Assembly (NCBI RefSeq): GCF_019145435.1
Contig: NZ_JAHSTS010000002.1
Coordinates: 2,204,001-2,268,000, forward strand
Reading direction: 5' to 3'
DNA from: Pseudomonas ekonensis
Lineage (GTDB): Bacteria; Pseudomonadota; Gammaproteobacteria; Pseudomonadales; Pseudomonadaceae
DNA: 64,000 bases
Program-made: the position numbers and the translations under genes
The notes under the pieces: model-generated
Databases searched by the model: none
The model's input: the letters and a program-made list of their open reading frames with translations, nothing else
Told to the model about the DNA's origin: nothing
In this document: piece by piece, positions 9,318-17,956 of the stretch
Layout of the letters: every line of letters starts with the position of its first letter
Position numbering within the stretch: the first letter of the stretch is position 1

Positions 9318-10436
9318 ATGACAACTGACGATACGAACGCTAAGCCAATTCGAGACGACTTCACTCGAACAACGAAATCAAAACTAGCGCTACGCGCAAA
9401 TTATCGCTGCTCATATACTGGGTGTGGCATAGCAACATCGGGGCCTAGCGACGAGGAAGTTGATAGATCTATAAGCATTGGAGAAGCAGCACACATATCC
9501 GCGGCGGCACCTGGGGGGGCGCGATTCGATCCACAGATGACCTCCGCACAACGAAAGCACATTAGCAACGGCATATGGATGTGCAAAATTCATGCGCGGC
9601 TCGTCGATGTGGATGCTTCTGCCTATCCTATTGCTAAGCTCCGAAATATGAAGATCGAGCATGAAGCACGCATTAAGCTCGAAATGACTGGACTGCGCCC
9701 TGGCTCACAAGTCTTCGATTTAATCGCCGTCGGCCCTTCGGTTGTTTTCGTCGGTGAACTGGCAGCAGTAGAGCAAAGAACATGGAGCTTCCGTGTCGAA
9801 CACTTTGTAATCGGCGACCTTAACGAACTGATCACTTACATTGAGCAATTCGACGTCATCAATCCCTACGATAAATTTGTGTTAGTCAACGAACTCGGTG
9901 ACGGCAGGGAATTGGTCAGCGCTCCTTCGTGGGCAAAATCAGCGGGCAACTGCTTAATCAGCGTTCCCATCGCCGCAAGCGCTCCCAAGACTGATGTTAA
10001 CCGGCTACCCTTGGATCTAGCCTTAAATGACGGCCACGATTTGTTTTTCGTGAACGGGGGAATTGCCACGGTATCCGGTCTCGATGCGCTTCCGCAGAAA
10101 ATTAAGACATGCCTTTCAACGAGCCAAGGGGAATCCTGGTTTGCTCCAACCTTCGGAACGAGAATTCGAGAGTACACAGTCGATTTCTTCGATTCTCCGT
10201 GGCTCTCGCGGCTGATCAAGCTCGAAGTCATTCGTATGGCCGCCATTCCCTATTCGGACAGCGTCGGCATTTCGCCGCCAGCACCACCTCTTCGCTGCGT
10301 GCGGGTGGTAAAAACCATTGATCAGATCGACAGCAAAGGACAAGACGGCTGGTTCAAATTTCGCTTTCATCTCGATATCGAAGGGCTCGGGGAGTGGACT
10401 TCTGAAATCCCTATTTTCATTTCCAAGGATTTGTAG
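9318..10436 (+). CDS. HNH-nuclease-like protein with gp25-like C-terminal domain
   Basis: A 372-aa cargo protein. Residues 25-95 form an HNH/zinc-finger-like module: C31 and C36 (RCSYTGCG), GEAAHISAAAPGG with H59, then NGIWMCKIHARLVD with N84, C89 and H92. Residues 230-312 (LDLALNDGHDLFFVNGG, DALPQKIKTCLSTSQGE, WFAPTFGTRIREY) resemble the phage baseplate wedge fold gp25/GpW as I know it. The middle region is not recognised. A nuclease joined to a baseplate-like domain inside a tRNA island suggests an antiphage role, with the second domain perhaps sensing or binding phage tail parts (inference). A GGAAGAG precedes the ATG. Confidence 0.7.
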   Translation: MTTDDTNAKPIRDDFTRTTKSKLALRANYRCSYTGCGIATSGPSDEEVDRSISIGEAAHISAAAPGGARFDPQMTSAQRKHISNGIWMCKIHARLVDVDASAYPIAKLRNMKIEHEARIKLEMTGLRPGSQVFDLIAVGPSVVFVGELAAVEQRTWSFRVEHFVIGDLNELITYIEQFDVINPYDKFVLVNELGDGRELVSAPSWAKSAGNCLISVPIAASAPKTDVNRLPLDLALNDGHDLFFVNGGIATVSGLDALPQKIKTCLSTSQGESWFAPTFGTRIREYTVDFFDSPWLSRLIKLEVIRMAAIPYSDSVGISPPAPPLRCVRVVKTIDQIDSKGQDGWFKFRFHLDIEGLGEWTSEIPIFISKDL

Positions 10437-10520
10437 AAGGGCGTCGATCATGCTTGAGAATCAACGTAATAACAGTCTCAGGAAGCGCGATTTACCGCGT
10501 TTTGAAGGGGGACAGCACGT

Positions 10521-10558
10521 AACATAAAATCACATAAGTCATTGATTTTTATGTTTAA
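10521..10558 (+). terminator. AT-rich hairpin after the HNH gene
   Basis: AACATAAAA at 10521-10529 pairs with TTTTATGTT at 10547-10555, one extra T apart from a longer stem. It may end HNH gene transcription before attR. Confidence 0.4.
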
Positions 10559-10567
10559 TACATCTTC

Positions 10568-10613
10568 CTTGTAATCAGTAGGTCCCGGGTTCGATTCCTG
10601 GTGCCGGCACCAT
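10568..10613 (+). repeat. attR, right direct repeat
   Basis: Exact 46-bp copy of 5588-5633, lacking the tRNA 5' half, so it is not a functional tRNA. Confidence 0.9.
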
Positions 10614-10620
10614 ACAAAAC

Positions 10621-10648
10621 AAAGCCCCTACAGAAATGCAGGGGCTTT
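10621..10648 (+). terminator. Original downstream hairpin of tRNA-Thr
   Basis: AAAGCCCCT/AGGGGCTTT stem-loop just outside attR, followed by a weak T tract. Before the insertion it lay directly after the tRNA. Confidence 0.6.
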
Positions 10649-10789
10649 GTTGTTTCCGGGATTCAGGAAACTCTCCTATCGCGCACGGTCAATGCGCTAA
10701 CTGTCCATGCCCCTGATCACTCGAAAGCTCATCGTGATGGAAAACTGATCTGTCACCTTTCCCGCTTGTGCCTCACGCTACGCCGCAAA

Positions 10790-10820
10790 CAAAAAAGCCC
10801 GCTGTTCGGCGGGTCTTTTC
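10790..10820 (-). terminator. Terminator of the esterase gene
   Basis: CCCGC/GCGGG hairpin with an A-run on the plus strand, which is a U-run for minus-strand transcription ending 55 nt before. Confidence 0.7.
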
Positions 10821-10874
10821 GTTTGCGGCGGTGATTACTCGTTCATGGCATACCTTTGCGGTCTTGAACGGGGT

Positions 10875-11888
10875 TCACTTCAAGTGAGCCTTCAGCTCTT
10901 CGCCAGCCTGCAACATTGCCGAGCGTACCGCCGGCACCTGGCTGACCACGTTGAGCAAGCCGTAGTCGTGGATCATGCCGTTGTAGCGCACCGCGGTGAC
11001 GGGCACGCCGGCTTGGTCCAGTTTGCGGGCGTAGGCTTCCCCTTCGTCGCGCAGGACATCGGCGCTTGCGGTCTGGATCAGCGCTGGCGGCAGACCTTTC
11101 AACTGTTCAGCGGTGGCGCGCAGCGGCGAGGCGTAGATTTCGGCACGTTGCTTGGGGTCGGTGGTGTAGTTGTCCCAGAACCACTTCATCATGTTCTTGG
11201 TGAGGAAATGCCCCTCGGCGTACTGGTTGTACGACGCTGTCTCGAAGTTGGCGTCGGTCACCGGCCACAGCAGCACCTGGTACTTGATGGACGGAGTACC
11301 TTTATCCTTGGCCATCAGGCTGACCACGGCCGCCATGTTGCCGCCGACGCTGTTGCCCGCTACCGCCAGGCGCTTGCCGTCGACATTGATTTCCTTGCCA
11401 TGTTCGGCCACCCATTTGGTTGCCCCGTAGGCCTGGTTGATCGCCACCGGGTAGTGCGCTTCAGGGGACGGGGTGTAATTGACGAACACCGCCGCCGCCC
11501 CCGACCCGGCCACCAGGTCCCGCACCAGGCGTTCGTGGGTCGGGAAGTCTCCCAGCACCCAGCCGCCGCCGTGGAAGTACATGAACACAGGCAAGGTTCC
11601 CTTCACGCCCGCCGGACGCACGATGGTCAAGCGGATGTCCTGGCCGTCGACGGTGATGGTCTTCTCGCTGACATCCGCCTTGGGCAGTGTCAGTTTTACC
11701 CCGGCCTGAGCGCCGCTCAGCACCGCGCGGGCGTCCTTCGGCGAAAGCTGCTCGATGGGTTTTCCGCTGCCTGAGTTCAGCGCGTCGAGGAATGCCTGGG
11801 TGTTGTGTTCGACGCCAGAGTCAGCGAATGCGTGACCGATCGACAGGGCAAGGAGCGAGCCAACCAGTGTTTGGGTCAAGACGTTCAT
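10875..11888 (-). CDS. Secreted alpha/beta-hydrolase, hormone-sensitive-lipase type
   Basis: A 337-aa esterase with a signal peptide of about 22 residues (ends GHAFA). The HSL-family oxyanion motif HGGGW is near residue 105, the nucleophile elbow GNSVGG near 179, the acid in SADVLRDEGEAY and the His in GMIHDYG. The elbow usually reads GDSAGG; the Asn and Val substitutions are mild. Likely substrates are short-chain esters in the periplasm. The ohr gene lies 30 nt upstream on the same strand, so the two may be cotranscribed. Confidence 0.9.
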   Translation of the reverse strand: MNVLTQTLVGSLLALSIGHAFADSGVEHNTQAFLDALNSGSGKPIEQLSPKDARAVLSGAQAGVKLTLPKADVSEKTITVDGQDIRLTIVRPAGVKGTLPVFMYFHGGGWVLGDFPTHERLVRDLVAGSGAAAVFVNYTPSPEAHYPVAINQAYGATKWVAEHGKEINVDGKRLAVAGNSVGGNMAAVVSLMAKDKGTPSIKYQVLLWPVTDANFETASYNQYAEGHFLTKNMMKWFWDNYTTDPKQRAEIYASPLRATAEQLKGLPPALIQTASADVLRDEGEAYARKLDQAGVPVTAVRYNGMIHDYGLLNVVSQVPAVRSAMLQAGEELKAHLK

Positions 11889-11918
11889 TTCATATCTCCT
11901 GTTTCTGGTGAGGGGAAG

Positions 11919-12338
11919 TCAGACGGTGACGTGCAGACGGACATCGACGTTGCCACGGGTTGCGTTGGAGTACGGGCACACGTGGTGGGCCGCCTCCACC
12001 AGCGCTTGCGCATCGGATTGCTCCAGGCCCGGCAGGCTGATGTTCAGGTCGATGTCCAGGCCGAAGCCGCCCGGGATCTGGCCGATGCCGACCTGCGCAG
12101 TGATCGAGGCATCGGCGGGAATGCTGCGTTTGCTCTGGCTGGCGACGAACTTCAGTGCTCCGATGAAGCAGGCCGAATAACCGGCGGCAAACAGTTGCTC
12201 CGGGTTGGTGGCATCACCGCCGGCACCGCCCAACTCCTTGGGCGTGGCCAGTTTCACGTCGAGATTCTTGTCGCTGGAGATGGCTCGGCCGTCACGACCA
12301 CCGGTGGCGGTGGCGACTGCGGTGTAGAGAACTTTCAT
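11919..12338 (-). CDS. ohr: Organic hydroperoxide resistance protein, Ohr/OsmC family
   Basis: A 139-aa thiol peroxidase that reduces organic and lipid hydroperoxides in the cytoplasm. The start at 12338 (MKVLYTAVATATGG) follows GAGGAAAG and matches the usual Ohr start. Reactive cysteines are in GYSACFIGAL and HHVCPYSNA, with NPEQLFAAGY between the halves. The usual regulator OhrR is not adjacent; an AraC-type gene is. Confidence 0.93.
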   Translation of the reverse strand: MKVLYTAVATATGGRDGRAISSDKNLDVKLATPKELGGAGGDATNPEQLFAAGYSACFIGALKFVASQSKRSIPADASITAQVGIGQIPGGFGLDIDLNISLPGLEQSDAQALVEAAHHVCPYSNATRGNVDVRLHVTV

Positions 12339-12543
12339 GGCTTTCCTCACTTTTGAATGTCTTCGAGGGACTCTGATAGGGATACAACTGTTTGCGCATC
12401 AACAACGCGCGATAAATTTTCACTCAATAATTTTGCGCGCAAATTTATTAAGTATTCGTCTGCAGCTGCAGCACATTGATTTTCGAGGGGATTACGCCTC
12501 GATCCGCTTGGGTGTGCCCGCGCGCTGAGGCTGCCTCACCGTC

Positions 12544-12951
12544 TCAAGCCACGACCGGCGTCGGCCCGATTGCTCGTTGCTGCCAAGCCAGCGGCGTCAT
12601 GCCTTCTGCCTTCATGAATGTGCGACAGAAGTGAGCCTGATCGCAGAAGCCGCATTCCAGCGCGATCTCGGCGAGCAGCATCGTGGAAGCCTTCAACAGC
12701 TCCCTGCTCTTGATGACCCGCTGTTCACGCAGCCATTGCTGCGGGGGCATCCGGGTGCTTTTCTTGAACATGCGAGAGAAGTGACTGCGCGACAATGCGC
12801 ATGCTTGAGCGAGCTCAGTCACTGATATGCCGGTGTCCAGCCTGTCCAGCATCAGTTGTTTGGCCGTTCTTATCTGCCAGGATTTGAGCTGCCCTGTCGA
12901 AGCCAGTGTGAGCGTCGCCAGCACGGTAGAGTTGTCCTTGTTCATACGCAT
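12544..12951 (-). CDS. AraC-family regulator, DNA-binding domain only
   Basis: 135 aa that is nearly all AraC DNA-binding domain: a first HTH around ISVTELAQACALSRSHFSRMFKK and a second around LAEIALECGFCDQAHFCRTFMKAEG. No ligand-binding domain is present, so it resembles MarA/SoxS-type single-domain regulators. It lies 205 nt before ohr on the same strand and might control the ohr/esterase genes (inference). The ribosome binding site is weak, and the start may instead be the ATG at 12945. Confidence 0.85.
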   Translation of the reverse strand: MRMNKDNSTVLATLTLASTGQLKSWQIRTAKQLMLDRLDTGISVTELAQACALSRSHFSRMFKKSTRMPPQQWLREQRVIKSRELLKASTMLLAEIALECGFCDQAHFCRTFMKAEGMTPLAWQQRAIGPTPVVA

Positions 12952-13108
12952 CCATCAATCCAGGTAACAGGATGCGAGCGCCTGACTCGGCCAGCGCCGG
13001 GCATTGGAACCCCCAGAGGTTCCAGGCCTGGCTCGCTGACTCGGTTCAGTCGACCGCGCCCCCTCGGCAAGTCGGTGAACAGCCCCCGGAACAGGGGCTG
13101 GCGATGGC

Positions 13109-13795
13109 TCAGACAGATGCGGCGACAGGCGCCAAGGTGGGGCCGTGCTGAACGCGCTCAGGTGCCTTGTGCACCATGGTGTAGGCGTAGTCGACGCCCA
13201 TGCCATAGGCACCGGAATGTTCTTTGACCAGTTCCATCACTGCGTCGTAGGTGTCGCGGTTCTTCCAGTCCCGTTGCCATTCCAGCAACACCTGCTGCCA
13301 GGTGACCGGCACCACGCCGGCCTGGATCATGCGCTGCATGGCGTAATCGTGGGCTTCTTTGGTGGTGCCGCCGGAGGCGTCCGCAACCATGTAGATCTCA
13401 TAGCCGGCATCGTTCATGGCCGAGAGGGCGAAGGTGGCATTGCACACCTCGGTCCACAAGCCGGAGACGATGATCTTGTTGCGGCCATTTTTCTTGAGTG
13501 CGTCGCGCACCTTCTGATCGTCCCAGGAGTTCATGGAGGTGCGCTCCAGCAGCGGTGCGTCCGGGAACACGGCGAGCAGCTCGGGGTAGGTATGACCTGA
13601 GAAGCTTTGTGTCTCGACCGTGGTGAAGGTGGTGGGGACATTGAAAATCTTCGCTGCCTTGGCCAAGGCAACGGTATTGTTCTTCAGCGTTTGCCGGTCG
13701 ATGCTCTGAACGCCGAAGGCCATCTGCGGCTGCTGATCGATGAAGATCAATTGGCTGTTGAGCGGAGTCAGGACTTCAGTTTTCGGATTGTTCAT
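13109..13795 (-). CDS. Isochorismatase-family hydrolase, YcaC-like
   Basis: A 228-aa cysteine hydrolase. The catalytic Asp is in LIFIDQQPQM, a Lys lies in the KNGRNKIIVSG strand, and the nucleophile Cys is in GLWTEVCNATFALSA. The order and the DASGGTTKEAHDYAMQRM segment match E. coli YcaC-type octameric hydrolases. The true substrate is unknown. It lies divergently from the RidA gene, with 263 nt between them. Confidence 0.9.
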   Translation of the reverse strand: MNNPKTEVLTPLNSQLIFIDQQPQMAFGVQSIDRQTLKNNTVALAKAAKIFNVPTTFTTVETQSFSGHTYPELLAVFPDAPLLERTSMNSWDDQKVRDALKKNGRNKIIVSGLWTEVCNATFALSAMNDAGYEIYMVADASGGTTKEAHDYAMQRMIQAGVVPVTWQQVLLEWQRDWKNRDTYDAVMELVKEHSGAYGMGVDYAYTMVHKAPERVQHGPTLAPVAASV

Positions 13796-14058
13796 TTTTG
13801 TTTCCTTTCAGCTTGATGATGTTCAATCGCACAAGTCTCGGATCCCGCACGTTGCAGGCATTACCGTAGCCACGAGTGCACTCACGCCTCAGGGCCGTTG
13901 CTTGAGGACGAGCAAAAGATAACGAAACAAAGCGTTTGTCGGTGGCGCATTTTTGCGCCTCTACCGGCTCATTTATGAGCCATCAAACGCACGGTCGCGC
14001 TGCTAGCATTCGCCCTTCCAATCGGATCGGACCGATCCTTCATGTTCAGGAGAATGCA

Positions 14059-14520
14059 ATGGCAGCTTCACAACCGTTCAACAAGCAAACCGCCTACTGG
14101 GGCGTTTCCTGGGAGGAAGCGTATGGCTATCCACAGGCGCGGCGGGTAGGAAACGAGATCTACGTGTCAGGTCAGTTCAACCATGACGAGGAAGGTAATC
14201 TGGTCGCCCCGGCACCGCTGGACGCCGACGGCAGGCCCAGTGATTTTTCTTCGATGGGAGAGCAGATGCGGGTCTCTTACGACAACATTTCCAAGCTGCT
14301 CGCCCTGTATGGCGCAACGATGCAGGATGTGGTCGAGGAAACGCTTTATGTGCTGGACATGGACGCCGCGTTCGCGGTGGTCGGCAAAGTGCGCAAGGCG
14401 GCCTATGGCACTGAGCGGCCTCAGTGCGCGAGCAATATCATTGGGGTGTCGAGACTTGCCCAGCGTCCGCAGTTGATCGAGATCGTGTGCAAGGCCGTGA
14501 TTGGCGCCCGAGCCGTCTGA
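14059..14520 (+). CDS. RidA-family protein (enamine/imine deaminase-like)
   Basis: 153 aa from the ATG at 14059, which has CAGGAGA before it; an in-frame ATG at 13936 would add 41 unlikely residues. The YjgF/RidA fold is shown by YVSGQFNHDEEGN and ECT-like ETLYVLDMD. The late region (RPQCASNIIGVSRLAQRPQLIEIV) lacks the PxRxxV-type arginine of true RidA, so it belongs to an Rid subgroup of uncertain activity. It is convergent with the LysR gene 20 nt downstream. Confidence 0.88.
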   Translation: MAASQPFNKQTAYWGVSWEEAYGYPQARRVGNEIYVSGQFNHDEEGNLVAPAPLDADGRPSDFSSMGEQMRVSYDNISKLLALYGATMQDVVEETLYVLDMDAAFAVVGKVRKAAYGTERPQCASNIIGVSRLAQRPQLIEIVCKAVIGARAV

Positions 14521-14540
14521 ACCGCGCTCCCGGTTTCGAC

Positions 14541-15512
14541 CTATGCGACCGGGAGTGGCGATTGCCCCTCGACCAGGGGCTTTTGACTGGCCACGGCTGC
14601 GGCGCAGAAGGTCATGAACGCTTTGACTCGCCACGATTTTCGGATGTCCTGGTGAGTCAGCAGCCACAACTCATCCTGAAGCTCCGGCACCACCGGTCCT
14701 GCGCGAACCAACCCCGGGGTTATGTCGCCCAGCATGCAGGGAAGGAATCCGAATCCCAGCCCCGCCGCGATTGCAACGCTTGCCGCTGCGACAGAATCGG
14801 TGCGGTACGCGATGCGCTCGGCAGCGACTCTGCTTTCGACATAGCTTGTCGCCCTCAAACCGCAAAGCGCTGCGGAGTATGACACCCATGCCTGGCCCTC
14901 TTCGAAAAGGGGTGAGGCCGTCATCAGCTTGGCGCAGCAATAAGGTGCCCAGGCAATGTTCGCCAGTTTGCGCCCCACCAGGCTTTCTGCAGGTTTTCTC
15001 GTCGCCCGAATCGCGATGTCCGATTCATCCCGGGCGAGGCTCAGGGTTTCATTGCCCACCAGCACCTCGATGGTGATCCCCTCGTTCAGGGCCTTGAAGT
15101 CCGCGATGATGGGGGTGAAGAAGTACAGCAGCAACGAGTCGCTGGTGGTGATTCGAAGTTTCCCGAGGGGGTCTTGGCCCGAACGCGAAACACGCCGCGT
15201 GACGCTGACGATATCCAGCTCCACGCGCTCGGCGAGCGCCCGCAATTCAGCACCCTCGGCGGTGAGCAGATACCCTGATTTGCGGTGATCGAACAGCGCG
15301 ATGCCCAGCGTTCGCTCGACTTGGGCGACCCGGCGCGAAACGGTGGAGACATTGATGCCAAGCTTCTTGGCCGTCGCCGAACGGTTGCCGCAATCACTGA
15401 GCGTCTTGATGATGCGCAAGTCGTCCCACGAAAGCTGATTGACCGCCTCGCCCACGTCCCACTTCGTCCCGGCAGGGGCAGCCGGAGCTTTTCCAGTTGG
15501 CGCTTTCACACG
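14541..15512 (-). CDS. LysR-family transcriptional regulator
   Basis: About 323 aa. The winged HTH begins LSWDDLRIIKTLSDCGN, and the substrate domain contains LGKLRITTSDSLLLYFF and AAGLGFGFLPCMLGD. The start is uncertain: GTG at 15512 gives the usual length, ATG at 15572 or 15668 gives a longer N-tail. It probably regulates the neighbouring SDR-DsbA-tautomerase genes or the divergent accessory genes (inference). Confidence 0.85.
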   Translation of the reverse strand, partial: RVKAPTGKAPAAPAGTKWDVGEAVNQLSWDDLRIIKTLSDCGNRSATAKKLGINVSTVSRRVAQVERTLGIALFDHRKSGYLLTAEGAELRALAERVELDIVSVTRRVSRSGQDPLGKLRITTSDSLLLYFFTPIIADFKALNEGITIEVLVGNETLSLARDESDIAIRATRKPAESLVGRKLANIAWAPYCCAKLMTASPLFEEGQAWVSYSAALCGLRATSYVESRVAAERIAYRTDSVAAASVAIAAGLGFGFLPCMLGDITPGLVRAGPVVPELQDELWLLTHQDIRKSWRVKAFMTFCAAAVASQKPLVEGQSPLPVA

Positions 15513-15668
15513 GTTCGTTCCAGATGAGAAGGCGCTGATGATACGAGAAGGGGTGGGGTGAAGCAGCCACATTGTTCCGGCGATGGATTGAAAACGGTTA
15601 TGCCGACTGGCGGCCAGGGGGGCGGAAGGCCCCCGCCGACCGGTGGGGGCGTTGTGTTTCGACAGCAA

Positions 15669-16379
15669 TCAGTGCCCGGCGCTCTGCCCGCCGTCCACAT
15701 GCAGAATCTCACCGGTCACGAACCCCGCGTTGTCGAGGTAGAGCACCGCCTGCGCGATGTCTTCGACTTCGCCCATGTGCCCGACCGGGTGCAGGCTGCC
15801 CAGCGCCGCGTGGGTTTCTTCGCCGTGCATCGGGGTCTTGATGATGCCTGGCGACACCGCGTTCACGCGGATCCCGCGTTTGGCGTACTCGATGGCCAGG
15901 GATTTGGTCGCGGCGTTGAGACCGCCCTTGGTCAGCGAGGCGAGCACCGAAGGGACACCGTCGATGGCGTGGTCAACGAGGCTGGTGGTGATGTTGACCA
16001 CATGGCCCTTGCCCTGTTTTTCCATTTCGCCGATGGCCAGTTGGGTGATGTAGAAGAAGCCGTTGAGGTTGACCGACAGCACCGCCGCGTAGTCTTCCGG
16101 GGTATAGGCGGTGAACGGTTTGGCGACGAAGATGCCGGCGTTGTTGACCAGGGTGTCGATGCGGCCGAAGCGGGCCACGCCTTCGCTGATCACGCGCCGG
16201 GCGGTGGCGGGGTCACCGATGTCGCCGGCGATGGTCAGGATCTGCGGGTCGCTCGACGGTTTGATCGAGCGCGAAGTGGCGACGATGTTGTAGCCCAGTT
16301 CGCGGAAGGCCTTGACCATGCCTTCGCCCAGACCTTGGGATGCACCGGTGACGACGACGGTTTTTTTCGAGCTGCTCAT
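15669..16379 (-). CDS. SDR-family protein lacking the catalytic tyrosine
   Basis: 236 aa from the ATG at 16379 with a GAGGAA ribosome binding site. It is a classical short-chain dehydrogenase fold: TGASQGLG at 11-18, NNAG, Ser133 in NITTSLV and the PG motif. In the YxxxK box Lys151 is present, but position 147 is Ala (VLASLTKGG), encoded GCC. Classical SDRs need this Tyr as acid/base. It may use another residue, have lost activity, or bind nucleotide as a regulator. It is 33 nt downstream of the DsbA-like gene in one minus-strand unit. Confidence 0.88.
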   Translation of the reverse strand: MSSSKKTVVVTGASQGLGEGMVKAFRELGYNIVATSRSIKPSSDPQILTIAGDIGDPATARRVISEGVARFGRIDTLVNNAGIFVAKPFTAYTPEDYAAVLSVNLNGFFYITQLAIGEMEKQGKGHVVNITTSLVDHAIDGVPSVLASLTKGGLNAATKSLAIEYAKRGIRVNAVSPGIIKTPMHGEETHAALGSLHPVGHMGEVEDIAQAVLYLDNAGFVTGEILHVDGGQSAGH

Positions 16380-16412
16380 GATGGATTCCTCAATGATAAA
16401 GACGGTGTTCAA

Positions 16413-17057
16413 TCAGGCCTTGGCCAGTTGTTTAAGCATCTGTTCGTAGTACTCGACCGATTGCGAACCGGACACCAGGTGCGTGCCGTTCAGAATCAGT
16501 GCCGGCACCGAGTTGATGCCGTGTTGCCGGTAGAACGTTTCGAGCTGGCGCACTTCGCCGGCGAACTCGTCGTTGGCCAGCACCTTGCGGGCCCGGGCCG
16601 TATCCAGTCCCGCTTCGGCAGCCAGTTGCACCAGGGTCGGCCGGTCGCTCGGGTTGGCGCCGTCCCGGAAGTAGGCGCGCAGCAGGATCTTCTTCAGCGC
16701 GATCTGCCGCCCTTCCTGCGCCGCCCACATCAGCAGGCGGTGGGCGTCGAAGGTGTTGTAGAAGTGCGTGCGCTTCTGCAGGTCGAACTCGAAGCCGATG
16801 GCCTGGCCGCGTTCGATCTGCATCCGCTTGCCGGCGGCGATGTCGGCGGCGCTGCGCCCGTACTTGCGCATCAGGTGCTGCTCCGCCGGTTCGCCTTCGG
16901 CCGGCATGTCCGGGTTCAGTTCGAAGGGCTTGTAGGTCAGCTCCACCGACACTTCGCCGGCCAGGTTGGCGATGGCCTGTTCCAGCGCCGTCGCCCCGAG
17001 GGCGCACCAGGGGCACACCACGTCGGAGACGAAATCGAGGGTCACGGTCGGGGTCAT
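16413..17057 (-). CDS. DsbA-family oxidoreductase (FrnE type)
   Basis: 214 aa, cytoplasmic (no signal peptide). Thioredoxin-fold active site CPWC is at residues 15-18 (SDVVCPWCALG), with the helical insert and a cis-Pro region NSVPALILNG. It resembles FrnE and 2-hydroxychromene-2-carboxylate isomerases; the CPWC favours a thiol oxidoreductase or glutathione-dependent isomerase. Its start overlaps the tautomerase gene stop by 4 nt. Confidence 0.9.
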   Translation of the reverse strand: MTPTVTLDFVSDVVCPWCALGATALEQAIANLAGEVSVELTYKPFELNPDMPAEGEPAEQHLMRKYGRSAADIAAGKRMQIERGQAIGFEFDLQKRTHFYNTFDAHRLLMWAAQEGRQIALKKILLRAYFRDGANPSDRPTLVQLAAEAGLDTARARKVLANDEFAGEVRQLETFYRQHGINSVPALILNGTHLVSGSQSVEYYEQMLKQLAKA

Positions 17058-17272
17058 GACTGGCCCCGTTCCGCCAGCTGTCGGCGGTACTCGGTGGTGG
17101 TGATGCCGGCGTAGCCCCAGTTATCGGTGTCGACTTCTTCGATCACGATGTGGGTCAGATCCGGGCGTTTGTTGAGGACGCGTTCCAGGGTTTCCGTGAT
17201 TTCGGCGATCACCTGGGCTTTCTGTTCGGCGGTGACGCCGTCGCGGGTGATGCGGACGCTGACAAATGGCAT
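17054..17272 (-). CDS. 4-oxalocrotonate tautomerase-family protein
   Basis: A 72-aa tautomerase. After removal of Met the catalytic Pro1 (PFVSVRITRDGVT) is exposed. VIEEVDTDNWGYAG matches the 4-OT subgroup with a Trp near position 50. It is first in the overlapped tautomerase-DsbA-SDR unit, which suggests a small catabolic or detoxifying pathway for a carbonyl compound (inference). Confidence 0.9.
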   Translation of the reverse strand: MPFVSVRITRDGVTAEQKAQVIAEITETLERVLNKRPDLTHIVIEEVDTDNWGYAGITTTEYRRQLAERGQS

Positions 17273-17604
17273 GACGACTCTCCCAGTGACCTGGCCTCGG
17301 GATGGGGTCAGGTGTTGGAGCTCAATTTAGGCGTGCGGCGGGAGGGGAAAAAGTAGGGGTGGGGTACTTCATTTGTGAGGTGGTGTAATCAATAGGCATG
17401 CTGAAATGTTCACCCCAATCGTTTCGGAAGTTGTGTTGAAACTTCTATGCCCAGCGATTACGGATCGCCCCCCTGAGCGTGAAATCGACTGCGCTCAGAG
17501 GGTAGTAGTGGGCGTTAGGGTCTCCACTGATGGAGCTGAGAATCAGTGTTCGGATGAGGCGTCTACTCCCTGTTTGAACGAACGAAGCTTCAAGCGTCTT
17601 CAAC
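17273..17604. other. Intergenic region without a recognised gene
   Basis: About 330 nt between the tautomerase start and the toxin terminator. It should contain the tautomerase promoter. A plus-strand frame of 101 codons at 17406-17711 runs through the terminator and toxin end and has no credible start, so nothing else is called. Confidence 0.5.
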
Positions 17605-17634
17605 AAAAAAACCGACGGCAAGGTCGGCTTCTTT
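17605..17634 (-). terminator. Terminator of the dinJ-yafQ operon
   Basis: CCGAC/GTCGG hairpin at 17612-17627 flanked by an A-run, which reads as a U-run on the minus strand 8 nt after the toxin stop. Confidence 0.75.
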
Positions 17635-17641
17635 GTGCGTA

Positions 17642-17956
17642 CTATTTAAACAACTCGGAATGCGTGCCCAGGTCAACGAAGGTGATCAGATCCGGACGTG
17701 TATTCTCATAGATCATCAAAAAATCCCCTCCGATGTGACTTTCACGAAACCCGATCCACTCACCGTTCAGGGCGTGATCCACATACTCCGGGGGTAGGGA
17801 CTCCCCCATGAACAGCATCCCCATCACCTTGCGAACCTCATTCATATCGCGACGCCCGGCACGCTCGTAACGATCCCAGGACTTCTTGAACTCGGATGTC
17901 TGTGCAACCTGCCTAGGCCGTTCAGCTCGTTTTTTCTTTTTCTCCGGTTTCGCCAT
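17642..17956 (-). CDS. yafQ: Type II toxin, YafQ/RelE-ParE superfamily
   Basis: 104 aa with a Lys/Arg-rich first 20 residues, then a YafQ-like fold: SEFKKSWDRYERAGRRD, LPPEYVDHALNGEWIGFRESHI and GGDFLMIYEN. The late His-rich active site is partly kept (H78, D82; the terminal FVDLGTHSELF carries the last His). YafQ toxins cut mRNA on the ribosome. It overlaps the antitoxin gene by 35 nt, which ensures coupled synthesis. Confidence 0.88.
   Translation of the reverse strand: MAKPEKKKKRAERPRQVAQTSEFKKSWDRYERAGRRDMNEVRKVMGMLFMGESLPPEYVDHALNGEWIGFRESHIGGDFLMIYENTRPDLITFVDLGTHSELFK

Noticed and set aside
10568..10613. Second tRNA-Thr gene
   Set aside because: Only the 3' 45 nt of the tRNA are present; the acceptor 5' strand and D-arm are missing, so it is attR.
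17406..17711. A 101-codon plus-strand frame between the tautomerase and the toxin
   Set aside because: It crosses the toxin terminator and toxin end and lacks a good start.
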